Counted from the first letter of the stretch, positions 40,454-51,551 are shown. The stretch: DNA of 64,000 nt from Prochlorococcus marinus str. MIT 0919 (GCF_027359375.1 NZ_CP114779.1:434001-498000), one strand, 5' to 3'. The notes: a model not told the origin generated them from the letters alone. Numbers and translations: made by a program.

Positions 40454-41014
40454 TTAGGAACTATAAAAATTAAATGACGTTATCACACGTTCAAATATAC
40501 CTTTAACCTTTGGCCAGCGAGTCTCATTTGTACTGGCTGCCAATGTAAATAATGCTCCACGGTTTACAACTACTGTGGCAAGCTCATGTCGGTCTCGATC
40601 AGGAAGATGGATAGTGTATTCAAGATCATAAAATATATGGTTTCTCTCCTCTCTCCTTGAAGCCTGAAGCAAATCTGCTTGTCTCCCAGATCCATCAGAA
40701 GCAAAAACTTCTTCAATTAAACTCTCTCCAATTTGTATAGGGCCTCCAATACTATCCAAATCCAGTCCATTCTCAATATCAGAAACGACTAAACTAAGAG
40801 TTTCATCACTATTAATCACATCATGAAAAACAACCTCTGGTCCGCCAGTTACTGATATACGGGTCCAGCCAGTTGGATAAAAGAATCCATAGGTTCCATC
40901 TGAGCTCTGAAATGCTTCTAATCCAGCTGTTGAGGATGAGTTACAAGCACATAAGACACTTATCAGAAGTAAAGAGCATAAAAATTGTTTGAAAGACTTG
41001 AGAAATTTAGGCAT
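40454..41014 (-). CDS. psbP: PsbP-like lipoprotein (CyanoP)
   Basis: This 186-residue PsbP-domain protein has a lipoprotein signal peptide (LLLISVLCACNSSS, lipobox with the modified Cys near residue 23-25). It is therefore anchored at the lumenal face of the thylakoid. The mature start (SSDGTYGFFYPTGWTRISV) and LVVSDIENGLDLDSIG match the PsbP fold. In cyanobacteria CyanoP assists photosystem II assembly. It shares a 43-bp region with the divergent recR. Confidence 0.87.
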   Translation of the reverse strand: MPKFLKSFKQFLCSLLLISVLCACNSSSTAGLEAFQSSDGTYGFFYPTGWTRISVTGGPEVVFHDVINSDETLSLVVSDIENGLDLDSIGGPIQIGESLIEEVFASDGSGRQADLLQASRREERNHIFYDLEYTIHLPDRDRHELATVVVNRGALFTLAASTNETRWPKVKGIFERVITSFNFYSS

Positions 41015-41057
41015 TGATCATTCTAGTTAGCGTATATTCTGCCTTTAGCTTGAGCTA

Positions 41058-41732
41058 ATGAACAGAGAATGTTTTTTTACATTCTACTTTTGTTATCAAA
41101 GACTGCTTAAATTTAAGTTATCTGCAAAAAAACCCCTGAACGGATTTACCAGACCTCTTGCTCGTTTAATTGATCAATTTGAGCAATTACCTGGAATAGG
41201 GCCAAGGACAGCCCAACGGCTAGCTCTATTTATTCTCAGACAACCTGAAGAAAAAATCATTTCTTTTGCAAATACTCTTTTAAATGCTCGAAAGCAAGTA
41301 GGGCAATGCCATAAATGCTTTCATCTAACAGCTGAGATGGAGTGTGAAATCTGTATAAACACAACTAGAGATAAAACAATGATTTGCGTAGTAGCTGACT
41401 CTAGGGATTTACTCGCTCTAGAGAGAACTAGAGAATATAAAGGTCTTTATCATGTTTTAGGAGGACTCATCTCACCAATGGATGGTATTGGCCCAGAGTT
41501 GTTAAACATCACTTCTCTAGTAAAAAGAATTACAGATGATGGTATCTCAGAAGTAATACTCGCACTTACTCCAAGTGTGGAAGGAGATACAACCAGTCTT
41601 TATCTAGCCAAGCTTTTAAAAGCGTTTGTCAAGGTTACAAGAATTGCATATGGCCTACCAGTGGGAAGTGAGCTGGAATATGCAGATGAAGTTACACTAG
41701 CAAGAGCTCTTGAGGGACGAAGAGATGTCTAA
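41058..41732 (+). CDS. recR: Recombination mediator protein RecR
   Basis: This RecFOR-pathway protein contains the helix-hairpin-helix [17 protein letters not shown], the zinc finger [16 protein letters not shown], and a Toprim domain ([19 protein letters not shown]). It loads RecA at gaps together with RecO. The ORF gives 224 residues, about 25 more than usual, because the ATG at 41058 adds an unusual N-terminal extension before [12 protein letters not shown]. No ATG, GTG or TTG lies between them, so this start is kept with doubt. It overlaps lipA by 8 bp. Confidence 0.88.
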   Translation: MNRECFFTFYFCYQRLLKFKLSAKKPLNGFTRPLARLIDQFEQLPGIGPRTAQRLALFILRQPEEKIISFANTLLNARKQVGQCHKCFHLTAEMECEICINTTRDKTMICVVADSRDLLALERTREYKGLYHVLGGLISPMDGIGPELLNITSLVKRITDDGISEVILALTPSVEGDTTSLYLAKLLKAFVKVTRIAYGLPVGSELEYADEVTLARALEGRRDV

Positions 41733-42669
41733 AACAGTTTCTAACAATATGACTAAACAAAGTAGACATACTAAATACAGTAAGGCTTTACCAGAAGAAC
41801 GCTTGCCTGAGTGGATCAAGCCCTCAATAGGCAAAGCATCTCAACTGGAGCGTGTTCAAAAATTAGTCAAGGAAAACAGGTTGCATACCATTTGTGAAGA
41901 GGGGAGGTGTCCTAATCGAAGCGAATGTTATAGCTCTGGAACAGCAACTTTTTTGCTTGGAGGGTCAATATGTACAAGAAGTTGTGCATTTTGCCAAGTG
42001 GAGAAAGGACAGTCGCCAAGAATCTTTGATGATGATGAACCAAAACGTGTTGCGAAAGCAATAAAGGAGTTAAATCTCAATTATGTCGTATTAACATCCG
42101 TCGCAAGAGATGACCTCCCAGATCATGGTGCAAGTATCTTTACTCAAACAATTAAGGAAATCAGAAAACTAATTCCAAGAATAAATATCGAAGTTCTTAC
42201 ACCAGATTTCTGGGGAGGAGCCAGAGATGAGAGTGAAGCAATACAACTACAACTACATAGATTGTCAATTGTTCTGAAAGCTCAGCCTATTTGCTTTAAC
42301 CATAATCTTGAGACTGTAGAGCGTCTTCAGAAGGAAGTTCGTAGAGGTGCAACATATAGGAGGTCATTATCGTTATTACAAGCTTCAAGTACGTTAGCCC
42401 CTCATATACCTACAAAATCAGGGATTATGTTAGGGCTTGGTGAAAATCATGATGAAATTATTCAAACTTTTCATGACTTGAGAGCTGTCAACTGCCAACG
42501 GATAACCATAGGTCAATACCTAAGGCCCTCTCTTGCACATATACCTGTTAAGAAGTATTGGCACCCAGTTGAATTTGAAGAGCTTGCAAAAATTGCATAT
42601 ACCTTAGGTTTTAAGAAGGTAAATAGCGGACCTTTAGTTAGAAGTAGTTATCATGCTGAGAAAAACTAA
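41725..42669 (+). CDS. lipA: Lipoyl synthase
   Basis: This 314-residue radical-SAM enzyme inserts sulfur into octanoyl groups of lipoylated enzymes. The auxiliary cluster motif has Cys57, Cys62 and Cys68 ([12 protein letters not shown]). The radical-SAM CxxxCxxC is at 83, 87 and 90 (CTRSCAFC). The C-terminal RSSYHAE supplies the conserved Ser ligand. The ATG at 41725 gives a normal start; a TTG at 41710 would add five residues. It is translationally coupled to recR. Cyanobacteria often have two LipA proteins; the subtype is not decided here. Confidence 0.93.
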   Translation: MSKTVSNNMTKQSRHTKYSKALPEERLPEWIKPSIGKASQLERVQKLVKENRLHTICEEGRCPNRSECYSSGTATFLLGGSICTRSCAFCQVEKGQSPRIFDDDEPKRVAKAIKELNLNYVVLTSVARDDLPDHGASIFTQTIKEIRKLIPRINIEVLTPDFWGGARDESEAIQLQLHRLSIVLKAQPICFNHNLETVERLQKEVRRGATYRRSLSLLQASSTLAPHIPTKSGIMLGLGENHDEIIQTFHDLRAVNCQRITIGQYLRPSLAHIPVKKYWHPVEFEELAKIAYTLGFKKVNSGPLVRSSYHAEKN

Positions 42670-42679
42670 AGCAAAAATC

Positions 42680-43183
42680 TTAATTGAGTTCCCAAAGTTT
42701 ACGACTATATTTGTAGACTTCTGAGCAATCTGCAGTCATTAAGCTTCCTGAACCGCCCCAAATCAACCTCAAAGGCAAGTCAAAAGGCGCTGAGCCAACA
42801 CTCCTAACAATTTGGAATCCACGCCTTTGAAAGTATCTAATTAATTTATGATGTTGAAAGTTTTCATCATAAATTGCTAATAGGCGAGCTTTCCTACAAA
42901 CTGTTTCTTCCAAAGCCCATGCCATAGTGGCAGCCCAAATTAAATGCCCAATTCCCTTAGGGGCATTTTTTCTAACTATCATAGTGTCAAGCTGTAATCC
43001 ATTAACACCGTTGTAAGCCCAGCCTTTCATCTCTCCAAGGATTTGAACCTTTTCAGTTGTTAAGAACCTCGCTACAGAAAGTTTGAAAGCCCAAAAATTT
43101 ATTGGTCTTCTGACTTGAATTCTTAGCAAAAAGCCTTTATTAAAAGCTTGCTTCTCTAACTCAGCTAAACCATCAATAGTCAT
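42680..43183 (-). CDS. Conserved cyanobacterial protein, possible GNAT fold
   Basis: This 167-residue protein starts at the ATG at 43183, overlapping the stop of the upstream gene as ATGA. A TTG four codons upstream is possible. VNGLQLDTMIVRKNAPKGIG followed by LIWAATMAWALEE, ARLLAIYDE and RYFQRRGFQIV has the strand/helix order and terminal R-x-G-F motif of GNAT acetyltransferases. The acetyl-CoA loop is degenerate (NAPKGIGHLIWA). The fold assignment is inference and no substrate can be given. It is the last gene of the lysA-trhO minus-strand cluster. Confidence 0.5.
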   Translation of the reverse strand: MTIDGLAELEKQAFNKGFLLRIQVRRPINFWAFKLSVARFLTTEKVQILGEMKGWAYNGVNGLQLDTMIVRKNAPKGIGHLIWAATMAWALEETVCRKARLLAIYDENFQHHKLIRYFQRRGFQIVRSVGSAPFDLPLRLIWGGSGSLMTADCSEVYKYSRKLWELN

Positions 43184-44145
43184 GCACTTGGCCAAATTGT
43201 GTTACCAGGTAGACGTTTAGAGAGCTTATCTATATGTTTTTGTCGTTCTGCAAATCTAGCCCTGTCATCATCAGTAAAACTATCTTTACAATTAAGACAT
43301 TGAACTCCTGGCATATAAATGGGATTATCGCAATCAGTCGGTGACAACGGCATTCCACATGCATAACACAATTTATAAACGCCAGGGTTCAGATGATGGT
43401 TTAATGAAACTCTTTGGTCAAAAACAAAACATTCTCCTTTCCAGCGACTATCACTTTGTGGGACTTCCTCAAGATAACGTAGAATACCGCCTCTTAAATG
43501 ATGAACTTCAGTAAAACCTCTCTTATTTAAAAAAGAAGTAGCCTTCTCACATCTTATTCCTCCAGTACAAAACATTGCTATTCTTTTGGCTGAGTTCTCT
43601 TCAAGTAAAGAATTTAAATTATTATCGACCCATTCTGGAAAATCTCTAAATTTATCTGTGTGAGGGTTAACTGCTCCCTCAAAAGTACCAACTCCAATTT
43701 CATATTCATTGCGAGTATCTATCAAGATAGTCTCAGGATCATCCACAAATTCATTCCATTGCGATGGCTCTACATATGTACCAACAGTTTCATTAGGGCT
43801 AACTTCCGGGATGCCCATAGTAACTATTTCATTTTTCCTTCGGGATTTAAACCGGCGAAATGCTTGCTTATCAGACCAACTAAACTTAATTTGCAAAGGA
43901 TTTTTCAATCCAATAGAGTGCAGTTTACCGAGCAATATTCCAACTGCTTCCTCTGATCCACATATAGTTCCATTAATACCTTCTAAACCAACTAGGACAG
44001 TTCCTCTAATCTGATGTTGATCAGCAATGTTAGACAATTCAAGAGGCAATAACTCAGCAATATCAGGGTCAACTTCGGAAAAACAATAGAAGGCTGCTAC
44101 CTGCAATTGAACATTAACTCCTTTTGACGAATTATTATGGATCAT
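43180..44145 (-). CDS. trhO: Rhodanese-domain tRNA uridine hydroxylase (TrhO/YceA type)
   Basis: This 321-residue protein has an N-terminal domain ([17 protein letters not shown] and [17 protein letters not shown]) and a central rhodanese domain with the active-site loop [10 protein letters not shown] (Cys193). A C-terminal cysteine-rich region ([13 protein letters not shown] followed by GVQCLNC) may bind zinc. This layout is that of TrhO/YceA, which with oxygen makes 5-hydroxyuridine at tRNA position 34. It overlaps bioB at its 5' end and the GNAT-like gene at its 3' end. Confidence 0.9.
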   Translation of the reverse strand: MIHNNSSKGVNVQLQVAAFYCFSEVDPDIAELLPLELSNIADQHQIRGTVLVGLEGINGTICGSEEAVGILLGKLHSIGLKNPLQIKFSWSDKQAFRRFKSRRKNEIVTMGIPEVSPNETVGTYVEPSQWNEFVDDPETILIDTRNEYEIGVGTFEGAVNPHTDKFRDFPEWVDNNLNSLLEENSAKRIAMFCTGGIRCEKATSFLNKRGFTEVHHLRGGILRYLEEVPQSDSRWKGECFVFDQRVSLNHHLNPGVYKLCYACGMPLSPTDCDNPIYMPGVQCLNCKDSFTDDDRARFAERQKHIDKLSKRLPGNTIWPSA

Positions 44146-45136
44146 AGAAATTACTATTAAAATTCACCCCTGCTTTCGAAAGCAACTGTTTGTCGGCTTC
44201 AACAGCAGGGTTAGTTGTTGTAAGAAGGCTATCTCCATAAAAAATCGAGTCAGCACCTGAAAGGAAGCAAAGTATCTGTGCTTCATTAGTCAGCTGCTCG
44301 CGTCCGGCACTAAGGCGTATTCGCGATTGGGGCAAAAGGATTCGTGCCGTTGCAACCATTCTCACCATTTCTATTGGGTCGATTGGAGGTAGATCTTCTA
44401 AAGGAGTACCTTCTACAGCTACTAATGCATTTATTGGGACACTTTCAGGATGAGGACTCATATTAGCTAACACTTTTAAAAGAGAAGCTCTATCTTCAAT
44501 AGACTCACCAAGGCCAATAATGCCTCCTGTACAAAGAGTTATTCCTGCTGAACGAACTCTTTCAAGGGTTTCTAATCTTTCTTGGAAGGTACGAGTTGAA
44601 ATAATCTCATTATAATTTTCTGGACTTGTATCAAGATTATGGTTGTAAGCCGTCAAGCCTGCTTCAGCCAACCTAGAAGCTTGTTGGTCAGTCAACATTC
44701 CTGCTGTGACACATGCCTCCATACCTAAATCTTTTACCCCTCGAACCATTTCAAGCATTGATTCAAACGCTTTACCATCACGAATCTCTCTCCAAGCCCA
44801 ACCCATACAGAATCTGTCTGCACCTGAGTCCCTAGCAGCTCTGGCCTGCTGAAGCACTTGACTTACTTCTAAGTCAGAAAAACTGGTTACATCACTACTG
44901 TTATGAATAGATTGCGAACAATATGAACAATCTTCTTCACAACCACCTGTCTTGACACTCAAGAGAGAAGCAAGTTGAACGTTATAACCTGGATTGGCAT
45001 TCCTATGAACAGTCTGAGCATCCCAAAGAAGATCTACCAAAGGCTTTTCTAATAGAGCTTGTATTTCTAGAATGGTCCAATCATGCCTAGGGTCACAAAA
45101 GGTAGACGACGTTTGTTTGGTATTTATCAAAGTCAT
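44135..45136 (-). CDS. bioB: Biotin synthase
   Basis: This 333-residue radical-SAM enzyme converts dethiobiotin to biotin. The CxxxCxxC motif is in [13 protein letters not shown] (Cys66, Cys70, Cys73). Further family motifs ([31 protein letters not shown]) include the [2Fe-2S] ligand residues. The ATG at 45136 (MTLINTKQ) is preferred over a TTG five codons upstream that overlaps the uppS stop. It lies in the tight minus-strand cluster uppS-bioB-trhO. Confidence 0.95.
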   Translation of the reverse strand: MTLINTKQTSSTFCDPRHDWTILEIQALLEKPLVDLLWDAQTVHRNANPGYNVQLASLLSVKTGGCEEDCSYCSQSIHNSSDVTSFSDLEVSQVLQQARAARDSGADRFCMGWAWREIRDGKAFESMLEMVRGVKDLGMEACVTAGMLTDQQASRLAEAGLTAYNHNLDTSPENYNEIISTRTFQERLETLERVRSAGITLCTGGIIGLGESIEDRASLLKVLANMSPHPESVPINALVAVEGTPLEDLPPIDPIEMVRMVATARILLPQSRIRLSAGREQLTNEAQILCFLSGADSIFYGDSLLTTTNPAVEADKQLLSKAGVNFNSNFYDP

Positions 45137-45147
45137 AGATTCAAATT

Positions 45148-45948
45148 TCAATTAGTAGAAGTATCAGATCCAATTTGCTCTAGCCCACCGAATCGCCTAC
45201 GTCGAGATTGATAGTCTAGTAATGCTTTTAGTAGAGAGTCCTGATTAAAGTCTGGCCACAAAATATCAGTTACATGAATTTCTGCATACGCCAGTTGCCA
45301 AAGCAAAAAATTACTTATCCGCCTTTCTCCGCTGGTTCGAATAAGAAGATCTGGATCAACATCATTTGCTGTTGATAATTCTGCAGCAAAAACATTCTCA
45401 TCAATTGAAGAAGGTTCTAAATCTCCCTCTACAGATCTTTGGGCAAGTCTTTGGGCAACTTTTACCAATTCTCTTCTACCTCCATAATTTGTACAAACAT
45501 TGAAATGTATCCCCGTATTACCTGAGGTAAGAGCTGTTGCCTCTGAAATCAAATCTTGAAGTTTTTCTGGCAATTGGTCCAAATCACCTAGGAACCTGAT
45601 TCTCACTTCTTGCAAGATCAAAGCTTCGAGTTCTCTCTTAAGGACGCGTTGAAACAAAGCCATTAGAAAACTGACTTCTTCGCCAGGTCTTGACCAATTT
45701 TCTGTTGAGAAGGCATAAACAGTAAGTGCTCTTACACCCCAGTCCCTGCACAAGCGTAAAGTTGTTTTCAATGCATCAACACCAGCCATATGGCCCATTG
45801 CTCTTGTTAAACCTCTTGCCTTTGCCCATCTACCATTACCATCCATTATCACAGCGATATGCTCTGGAATCCTCAATGGATCTAATTCCTCAGGCAAAGG
45901 CGAATGAAAAAACTTTTTATCTGAAGTAATTGAAGAAGATTTCGTCAT
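45148..45948 (-). CDS. uppS: Isoprenyl transferase (undecaprenyl diphosphate synthase)
   Basis: This 266-residue cis-prenyltransferase makes the C55 carrier lipid for peptidoglycan. The catalytic Asp36 is in [41 protein letters not shown] and the C-terminal [20 protein letters not shown] match the family. It starts with ATG overlapping the upstream cyclase stop (ATGA), so it is coupled to the c-di-AMP cyclase gene. Confidence 0.95.
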   Translation of the reverse strand: MTKSSSITSDKKFFHSPLPEELDPLRIPEHIAVIMDGNGRWAKARGLTRAMGHMAGVDALKTTLRLCRDWGVRALTVYAFSTENWSRPGEEVSFLMALFQRVLKRELEALILQEVRIRFLGDLDQLPEKLQDLISEATALTSGNTGIHFNVCTNYGGRRELVKVAQRLAQRSVEGDLEPSSIDENVFAAELSTANDVDPDLLIRTSGERRISNFLLWQLAYAEIHVTDILWPDFNQDSLLKALLDYQSRRRRFGGLEQIGSDTSTN

Positions 45949-46853
45949 TTCAAATTCTCCTTAACTGAAGTCGATGGAGAAATACCATTCTTTGTATTAG
46001 AAAGTTTTCCATCAACATTAGGAGCCTCTGATTCAGAGAGATTTGAATTAACAGATGAGACCTTAGTCAACACTTTACCCGCTGGAGGACTCAAGAACTC
46101 TTTTAGAAGATCTAACAATCTACTGCTAGTAATAGGCCTTTCAAGACGACCCTGATTTGCTAAAGACAAAGTCCCTGTTTCCTCTGAAACAACTACACAA
46201 ATACATCTATCAAATCGCTCCGTAATGCCAAGAGCTGCAAGATGTCTTGTTCCATAACGACTGATAGTTTGTCTTGAAAGAGGCAAAATAACTCCAGCAG
46301 AAATGATTCTATTTCCTTTAACTAAAACGGCCCCATCATGGAGTGGAGTATCAGCAGCAAAAAGATTTAATAAAAGCTCTGTTGATACTTGAGCATCAAT
46401 AGGGACGCCAGGGTAAAGAAAATCTTCTGGTCGCAAATCACTACCCATATCCAAGACAATAAGTGCTCCTCTTCTATTTTGTGAAAGTCTGCCTGCTGCT
46501 TCTGTTAAAAAAGAAACCGTATTAGTACTAGCTTGAAACTCCTTTTGTGGATTTCCCAATAAAACAGCGAGACGGCCTGTTCCAAGCAGTTCCATAAGAC
46601 GACGCAACTCACCCTGCCATAAAATTGCCAAAGACAAGGAACATACCAACACCAAGCCATCAAAAAGCTTTGAAGTTATTGGGAGGTTTGCGAAACGATT
46701 GACAAACCAAGCAATTGATACAAGGAATAAATATCCTCTTAACAGCCAAAGAGTTCGGGGCTCATTAACTCTTGAAAAAAGTAAAATTCCAAGCGCTGAA
46801 GCAAACAATATGTCTAGCAGGAAGCGCAAATTTATTAGCCAGCCAAAATTCAC
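45945..46853 (-). CDS. cdaA: Membrane-anchored diadenylate cyclase (CdaA type)
   Basis: This 302-residue c-di-AMP synthase has three N-terminal hydrophobic spans and a DAC domain. The catalytic Asp-Gly-Ala is at residues 173-175 ([15 protein letters not shown]). The motif normally read as Arg-His-Arg is Arg-His-Leu at 203-205 ([13 protein letters not shown]). The C-terminal ~60 residues are low-complexity and probably disordered. It uses a GTG start. It lies between lysA (28 bp) and uppS (overlap); no CdaR/YbbR gene is adjacent. c-di-AMP typically controls potassium and osmotic balance. Confidence 0.86.
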   Translation of the reverse strand: MNFGWLINLRFLLDILFASALGILLFSRVNEPRTLWLLRGYLFLVSIAWFVNRFANLPITSKLFDGLVLVCSLSLAILWQGELRRLMELLGTGRLAVLLGNPQKEFQASTNTVSFLTEAAGRLSQNRRGALIVLDMGSDLRPEDFLYPGVPIDAQVSTELLLNLFAADTPLHDGAVLVKGNRIISAGVILPLSRQTISRYGTRHLAALGITERFDRCICVVVSEETGTLSLANQGRLERPITSSRLLDLLKEFLSPPAGKVLTKVSSVNSNLSESEAPNVDGKLSNTKNGISPSTSVKENLK

Positions 46854-46881
46854 CCCTTTAACCCAGTTTCTATAAATTTAC

Positions 46882-48249
46882 CTACCCTTTTGCAATAAAG
46901 CGATGAGGAAGCACGTCATATCGCAATAGATCTTCAGGCAATTCTCTTAATTGAATCAACTCAGACATGCCATCTGCAACTAAAACTGAAGCTGGCCTTG
47001 GAATACGATTGTAATTTGAACTCATTGAGAGGTTGTATGCACCTGTAGCAAAAACACCCAAAATATCCCCAGTCGAAGTAGCAGGGAGGGAAATTTCTTT
47101 TAAAAGAACATCCCCAGATTCACAATGCTTTCCAGCAATAGTTACTACTTCTTTAGCCACTGCGAAGGGCCTATCAACCAAGCAAGCTGTGTAAACAGAT
47201 TCGTAAGTTATTGGCCTGGGATTGTCACTCATCCCACCATCAATGGAAATATAAGTTTTCCCCCCTGGAATATCCTTGCGAGAACCAATTTGATAAAGAG
47301 TTAGCCCTGACGCTGCGATAAGAGATCTTCCTGGCTCGCATAAAAGTCTTGGCAAAACTAAATTTCTGGCTTCACATGCAGTAACAACAGCCCTAGAGAC
47401 TGCTTTTACCCAGCTTTGAATTGAAGGGGGGTCATCAGAAGATATATATTTCACACCTAAACCACCTCCAACATTTAAGTCTTTTATAGGGAGACCCAGA
47501 TTTCTACCAGTTTGCAAAACATCTGCCATGACTTCAGACAAATCCTTATGAGGTTTTAATTCAAATATCTGACTACCAATATGCGCATGAAGACCAATTA
47601 AGTTTATATATTCATTCTTCTTCAACTGCGTAAATACCTCTTCCAATTGCTCAGGGTCGAACCCAAATTTACTATCAAGATGTCCTGTTCTTATATATTC
47701 ATGAGTATGGCACTCTATACCAGGAGTAAATCGAATCATTACAGTAGCAGAAAGCTTAAAAGAATTTATTAATTTACATAAAAGGTCAATATCATGTTGA
47801 TTATCAATTATAATAATAGCTTTACTTTGATAGGCTAAAAGCAATTCTTTCTCCGATTTATTATTGCCATGCAATACAATTTTCTCTCCTGGGATTCCAC
47901 TTTTTAAAGCCGTTATTAGCTCTCCTTCAGAAACAACGTCGATCCCCAAACCTTCCGATCTAATGATATTACTAATTGCCAAAGAACTATTTGCTTTTGA
48001 GGCGTATAGAACAAGCGATTCTGCAGGGTAAAACTCCTTCAAAGCCTCTCTATATGACTTGCATGATTGCCTAAGTGTTTTCTCATCCAATACATACAGA
48101 GGTGTTCCATATTTCTTAGCAAGCTCGCTAAGCAAGCATCCTCCCACCATTAATCTTTTATGCTTGTCAAACTTTGTAGTTAATGGAGATATGTTCCTAT
48201 TAGGACTAACTTGATCATGATCAAGCTCGAAAGGTATTGACTCAAGCAT
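46882..48249 (-). CDS. lysA: Diaminopimelate decarboxylase
   Basis: This 455-residue PLP enzyme makes lysine from meso-diaminopimelate. The PLP lysine is in LVLYASKANSSLAISN, with the glycine loop LNVGGGLGVKY and the CESGD and FATGAYNLSMSSNYN segments typical of LysA. The N-terminal ~40 residues are a short extension before the family start. It heads the minus-strand cluster running to position 42680. Its ATG shares a CATG with the divergent acetyltransferase frame. Confidence 0.95.
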   Translation of the reverse strand: MLESIPFELDHDQVSPNRNISPLTTKFDKHKRLMVGGCLLSELAKKYGTPLYVLDEKTLRQSCKSYREALKEFYPAESLVLYASKANSSLAISNIIRSEGLGIDVVSEGELITALKSGIPGEKIVLHGNNKSEKELLLAYQSKAIIIIDNQHDIDLLCKLINSFKLSATVMIRFTPGIECHTHEYIRTGHLDSKFGFDPEQLEEVFTQLKKNEYINLIGLHAHIGSQIFELKPHKDLSEVMADVLQTGRNLGLPIKDLNVGGGLGVKYISSDDPPSIQSWVKAVSRAVVTACEARNLVLPRLLCEPGRSLIAASGLTLYQIGSRKDIPGGKTYISIDGGMSDNPRPITYESVYTACLVDRPFAVAKEVVTIAGKHCESGDVLLKEISLPATSTGDILGVFATGAYNLSMSSNYNRIPRPASVLVADGMSELIQLRELPEDLLRYDVLPHRFIAKG

Positions 48250-48790
48250 GATTAAAGAATTGAAGATTCACGATGTACATTTAAAGATCCCACCAATTAC
48301 TAAATTTAATCAGTTGGACAAGGGAAAAATCTGCAAACGCAAATTATCTCCAAAGAGACGAATTGTTGAACTAGGTTTAAAAGACTTGGATCATTGTCTT
48401 CATCTAAACAAAGTTGCTCTTAACGGACTTTGGACAAAGCCTCAATGGGCAACAGAACTCAAGAGCTCATCAAGACTTTGCTTTGGGATATTTGAAGAGA
48501 AAAATATTTTAGCCCTTTCTAGTGGATGGATAATTACCAATAATATAGACATCACTGCAATAGCAGTAGATCCTTGCCGTAGGAGAGAAGGACTTGGTCG
48601 ATCAATTCTTACAAAATTAATCAAAGAATCAATTTTATTAAATGTAGAAAAAGCTAATTTAGAAGTTAGCGAGGCAAACCTTGCTGCCAGAAAGTTCTAC
48701 AATTCAATGGGATTTATAGAAACAGGTTATAGAAAGAACTACTTCAAAGATGGCTCTGGTGCATACATCCTTTCTCTTTATATAAGCTAA
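48248..48790 (+). CDS. rimI: RimI-like GNAT acetyltransferase
   Basis: This 180-residue protein has a C-terminal GNAT core from residue ~38: ITAIAVDPCRRREGLGRSILTKL carries the acetyl-CoA loop (R-R-x-G-L-G), and ARKFYNSMGFIETGYRKNY ends it. This is the RimI layout, acetylating protein N-termini (ribosomal protein S18 in E. coli). The ATG used here sits in the same CATG as the lysA start, leaving no promoter space. The true start may be further in, for example the TTG at 48314. The N-terminal ~37 residues are therefore doubtful. Confidence 0.78.
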   Translation: MIKELKIHDVHLKIPPITKFNQLDKGKICKRKLSPKRRIVELGLKDLDHCLHLNKVALNGLWTKPQWATELKSSSRLCFGIFEEKNILALSSGWIITNNIDITAIAVDPCRRREGLGRSILTKLIKESILLNVEKANLEVSEANLAARKFYNSMGFIETGYRKNYFKDGSGAYILSLYIS

Positions 48791-48983
48791 TGCGACAAAA
48801 CTATAAAAGAAAGAAAATGCTTTACAGCCTTAAAACTCACCCTGGTCCATTTAGTAATTAATCACAGTATCAAGTAAAGTTAGCCATATAAAGATGGTGA
48901 TTACGGTATCCCGAAGCCAATCTAAGAACACATTCTTTTCTTAATCCTGATAAGTTGGGAATACATACAAACTGGCCTAGCCA

Positions 48984-51551
48984 ATGTTCGAGAGGTTTAC
49001 CGAAAAGGCCATCAAGGTGATAATGCTGGCCCAAGAGGAAGCAAGACGCCTTGGCCACAATTTTGTTGGTACTGAGCAAATCCTCCTAGGGCTTATAGGA
49101 GAAGGCACAGGAGTGGCTGCAAAAGTATTAAAATCCATGGGCGTGAATCTTAAGGATTCGAGAGTTGAAGTCGAAAAGATAATCGGAAGAGGTTCCGGTT
49201 TTGTTGCCGTTGAGATACCTTTCACTCCTCGAGCAAAAAGAGTACTAGAACTATCTTTAGAAGAAGCCCGACAACTTGGACATAACTACATAGGGACAGA
49301 ACATCTTCTACTAGGTCTCATAAGAGAAGGGGAGGGAGTAGCTGCAAGAGTATTGGAAAATCTTGGGGTGGATCTTACAAAAGTTAGGACACAAGTCATA
49401 AGAATGCTTGGAGAGACTGCCGAAGTGGCTGCAGGTGGTGGTGGTGGTGGTGGAAAAAGTAATTTAAAAACTGCGACGTTAGATGAATTTGGGACAAATT
49501 TAACCAAGTTGGCAAGCGAATCCAAGCTAGATCCAGTTGTAGGCCGACACGATGAAATAGATAGAGTTATACAAATACTTGGAAGAAGAACTAAAAACAA
49601 TCCTGTCTTGATTGGAGAGCCAGGTGTAGGCAAAACTGCTATAGCCGAGGGCTTAGCCCAGAGGATTCAACAAGGTGATATACCTGATATTTTGGAGGAA
49701 AAAAGAGTTTTAACGTTAGATATCGGTCTTCTAGTCGCAGGCACAAAATATAGAGGTGAATTCGAAGAAAGGCTTAAAAAAATAATGGAAGAAATTAAAT
49801 CAGCAGGGAATGTAATTCTTGTAATAGATGAGGTTCACACTCTTATTGGAGCAGGAGCAGCAGAAGGTGCAATAGATGCTGCAAACATTCTGAAACCTGC
49901 CTTAGCTAGAGGGGAGCTTCAGTGTATAGGGGCAACAACTCTGGATGAGTATAGAAAGCACATTGAAAGAGATGCTGCTTTGGAAAGAAGATTTCAACCT
50001 GTGATGATTGGAGAGCCTTCTATTGAAGACACTATAGAAATTCTTAGAGGGCTAAGAGAAAGGTATGAACAACACCACAGACTCAAAATCACTGATCAAG
50101 CATTAGAAGCCGCAGCAAATCTTGGAGATAGGTATATTTCCGATAGATTTCTGCCTGACAAAGCTATTGATCTTATAGACGAAGCAGGCAGTAGAGTTAG
50201 GCTCTTAAATTCGAAATTACCTCCAGAAGCAAAAGAAGTTGACAGGGAATTACGTGTTGTGCAGAAAGAGAAAGAAGAAGCAGTGAGAGATCAGAATTTC
50301 ACAGAAGCCGGTGAGCTAAGAGAAAAAGAAGTAGAGCTTCGTAATCAAATAAGAGCCATATTGGATAGCACTAAGAGGGATTTAGAAGAGGATATTAATA
50401 AAGCAAAAACAACTGAAAAGAATAAAGAAGATAATAACGATAAAAAATTGAATGCTCAAAAAGATATAAGTAAATCTCCCATGGTAAATGAAGAGGATAT
50501 TGCCCACATTGTTGCTTCTTGGACAGGAGTGCCTGTTCAAAAACTAACAGAAAGTGAATCAGTAAAACTATTAAATATGGAAGATACCCTTCATCAAAGA
50601 TTAATCGGCCAAGATGAAGCTGTCAGAGCAGTGTCCAAGGCAATTCGTAGGGCAAGAGTTGGTTTAAAAAATCCGAATAGACCAATTGCAAGTTTTATTT
50701 TTTCCGGTCCGACCGGTGTAGGCAAGACCGAGCTAACAAAGGCATTAGCTGCATACTTCTTTGGAAGTGAAGAAGCAATGATAAGACTTGATATGTCAGA
50801 GTTCATGGAAAGGCATACTGTAAGCAAACTAATTGGATCACCTCCAGGGTATGTTGGTTTTAATGAAGGTGGTCAACTAACAGAGGCAGTAAGGAGAAGG
50901 CCTTATACAGTTGTTCTTTTTGATGAAATAGAAAAATCACACCCAGATGTTTTCAACCTACTTCTTCAATTGCTAGAAGAAGGCCGACTTACAGATTCAA
51001 AAGGAAGAACGGTTGATTTTAAAAATACACTCATCATAATGACATCAAACATAGGTTCAAAAGTTATAGAGAAAGGAGGCGGGGGGCTTGGTTTTGAATT
51101 TTCTGGTGAGAGTGTAGAAGATAGTCAATATAATAGAATTAAATCACTAGTTAATGAAGAGCTTAAGCAATACTTTAGACCAGAATTCCTAAACAGGCTT
51201 GATGAAATAATTGTATTCCGTCAACTATCTCGAGAAGAGGTAAAAGACATAGCCGAGATTATGCTAAAAGAAGTATTTGAAAGAATAAAAGAAAAAGGAA
51301 TAATGTTAACTGTTTCTGAGAAATTCAAAGAAAGGCTGGTTGAAGAAGGCTATAACCCATCATATGGCGCACGTCCACTAAGAAGAGCTGTAATGAGACT
51401 CCTAGAGGACAGCTTAGCTGAAGAAGTTTTATCAGGTAGAATAAAAGATGGTGACAAAGCAGAAGTAGATATAGATGATAATAAAAAAGTTGTTGTAAAG
51501 CATATCGATAAAGATCAAAGCAATTTAGAACTTGCAGGAGCAAGTATATAA
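48984..51551 (+). CDS. clpC: ClpC, AAA+ partner of the Clp protease
   Basis: This 855-residue Hsp100 unfoldase feeds substrates to the ClpP/R protease. It has two N-terminal Clp repeats, then a (Gly)7 linker, Walker A1 GEPGVGKTA near residue 212, a short middle region with a UVR-like helix ([19 protein letters not shown]), and Walker A2 GPTGVGKTE near 576. The C-terminal half of the middle region is lysine-rich and variable. It is essential in cyanobacteria. It starts with ATG ([12 protein letters not shown]) after a 190-bp leader. Confidence 0.96.
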   Translation: MFERFTEKAIKVIMLAQEEARRLGHNFVGTEQILLGLIGEGTGVAAKVLKSMGVNLKDSRVEVEKIIGRGSGFVAVEIPFTPRAKRVLELSLEEARQLGHNYIGTEHLLLGLIREGEGVAARVLENLGVDLTKVRTQVIRMLGETAEVAAGGGGGGGKSNLKTATLDEFGTNLTKLASESKLDPVVGRHDEIDRVIQILGRRTKNNPVLIGEPGVGKTAIAEGLAQRIQQGDIPDILEEKRVLTLDIGLLVAGTKYRGEFEERLKKIMEEIKSAGNVILVIDEVHTLIGAGAAEGAIDAANILKPALARGELQCIGATTLDEYRKHIERDAALERRFQPVMIGEPSIEDTIEILRGLRERYEQHHRLKITDQALEAAANLGDRYISDRFLPDKAIDLIDEAGSRVRLLNSKLPPEAKEVDRELRVVQKEKEEAVRDQNFTEAGELREKEVELRNQIRAILDSTKRDLEEDINKAKTTEKNKEDNNDKKLNAQKDISKSPMVNEEDIAHIVASWTGVPVQKLTESESVKLLNMEDTLHQRLIGQDEAVRAVSKAIRRARVGLKNPNRPIASFIFSGPTGVGKTELTKALAAYFFGSEEAMIRLDMSEFMERHTVSKLIGSPPGYVGFNEGGQLTEAVRRRPYTVVLFDEIEKSHPDVFNLLLQLLEEGRLTDSKGRTVDFKNTLIIMTSNIGSKVIEKGGGGLGFEFSGESVEDSQYNRIKSLVNEELKQYFRPEFLNRLDEIIVFRQLSREEVKDIAEIMLKEVFERIKEKGIMLTVSEKFKERLVEEGYNPSYGARPLRRAVMRLLEDSLAEEVLSGRIKDGDKAEVDIDDNKKVVVKHIDKDQSNLELAGASI
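49434..49454. repeat. GGT trinucleotide run inside clpC
   Basis: (GGT)6GGA encodes seven consecutive glycines in the linker between the ClpC N-domain and its first AAA+ module. It is a simple-sequence tract in coding DNA that could vary in copy number between strains without breaking frame. Confidence 0.8.

Noticed and set aside
48870-48983. Gene or RNA in the clpC leader
   Set aside because: No in-frame start with a plausible protein and no tRNA fold. It probably holds only the clpC promoter and leader.
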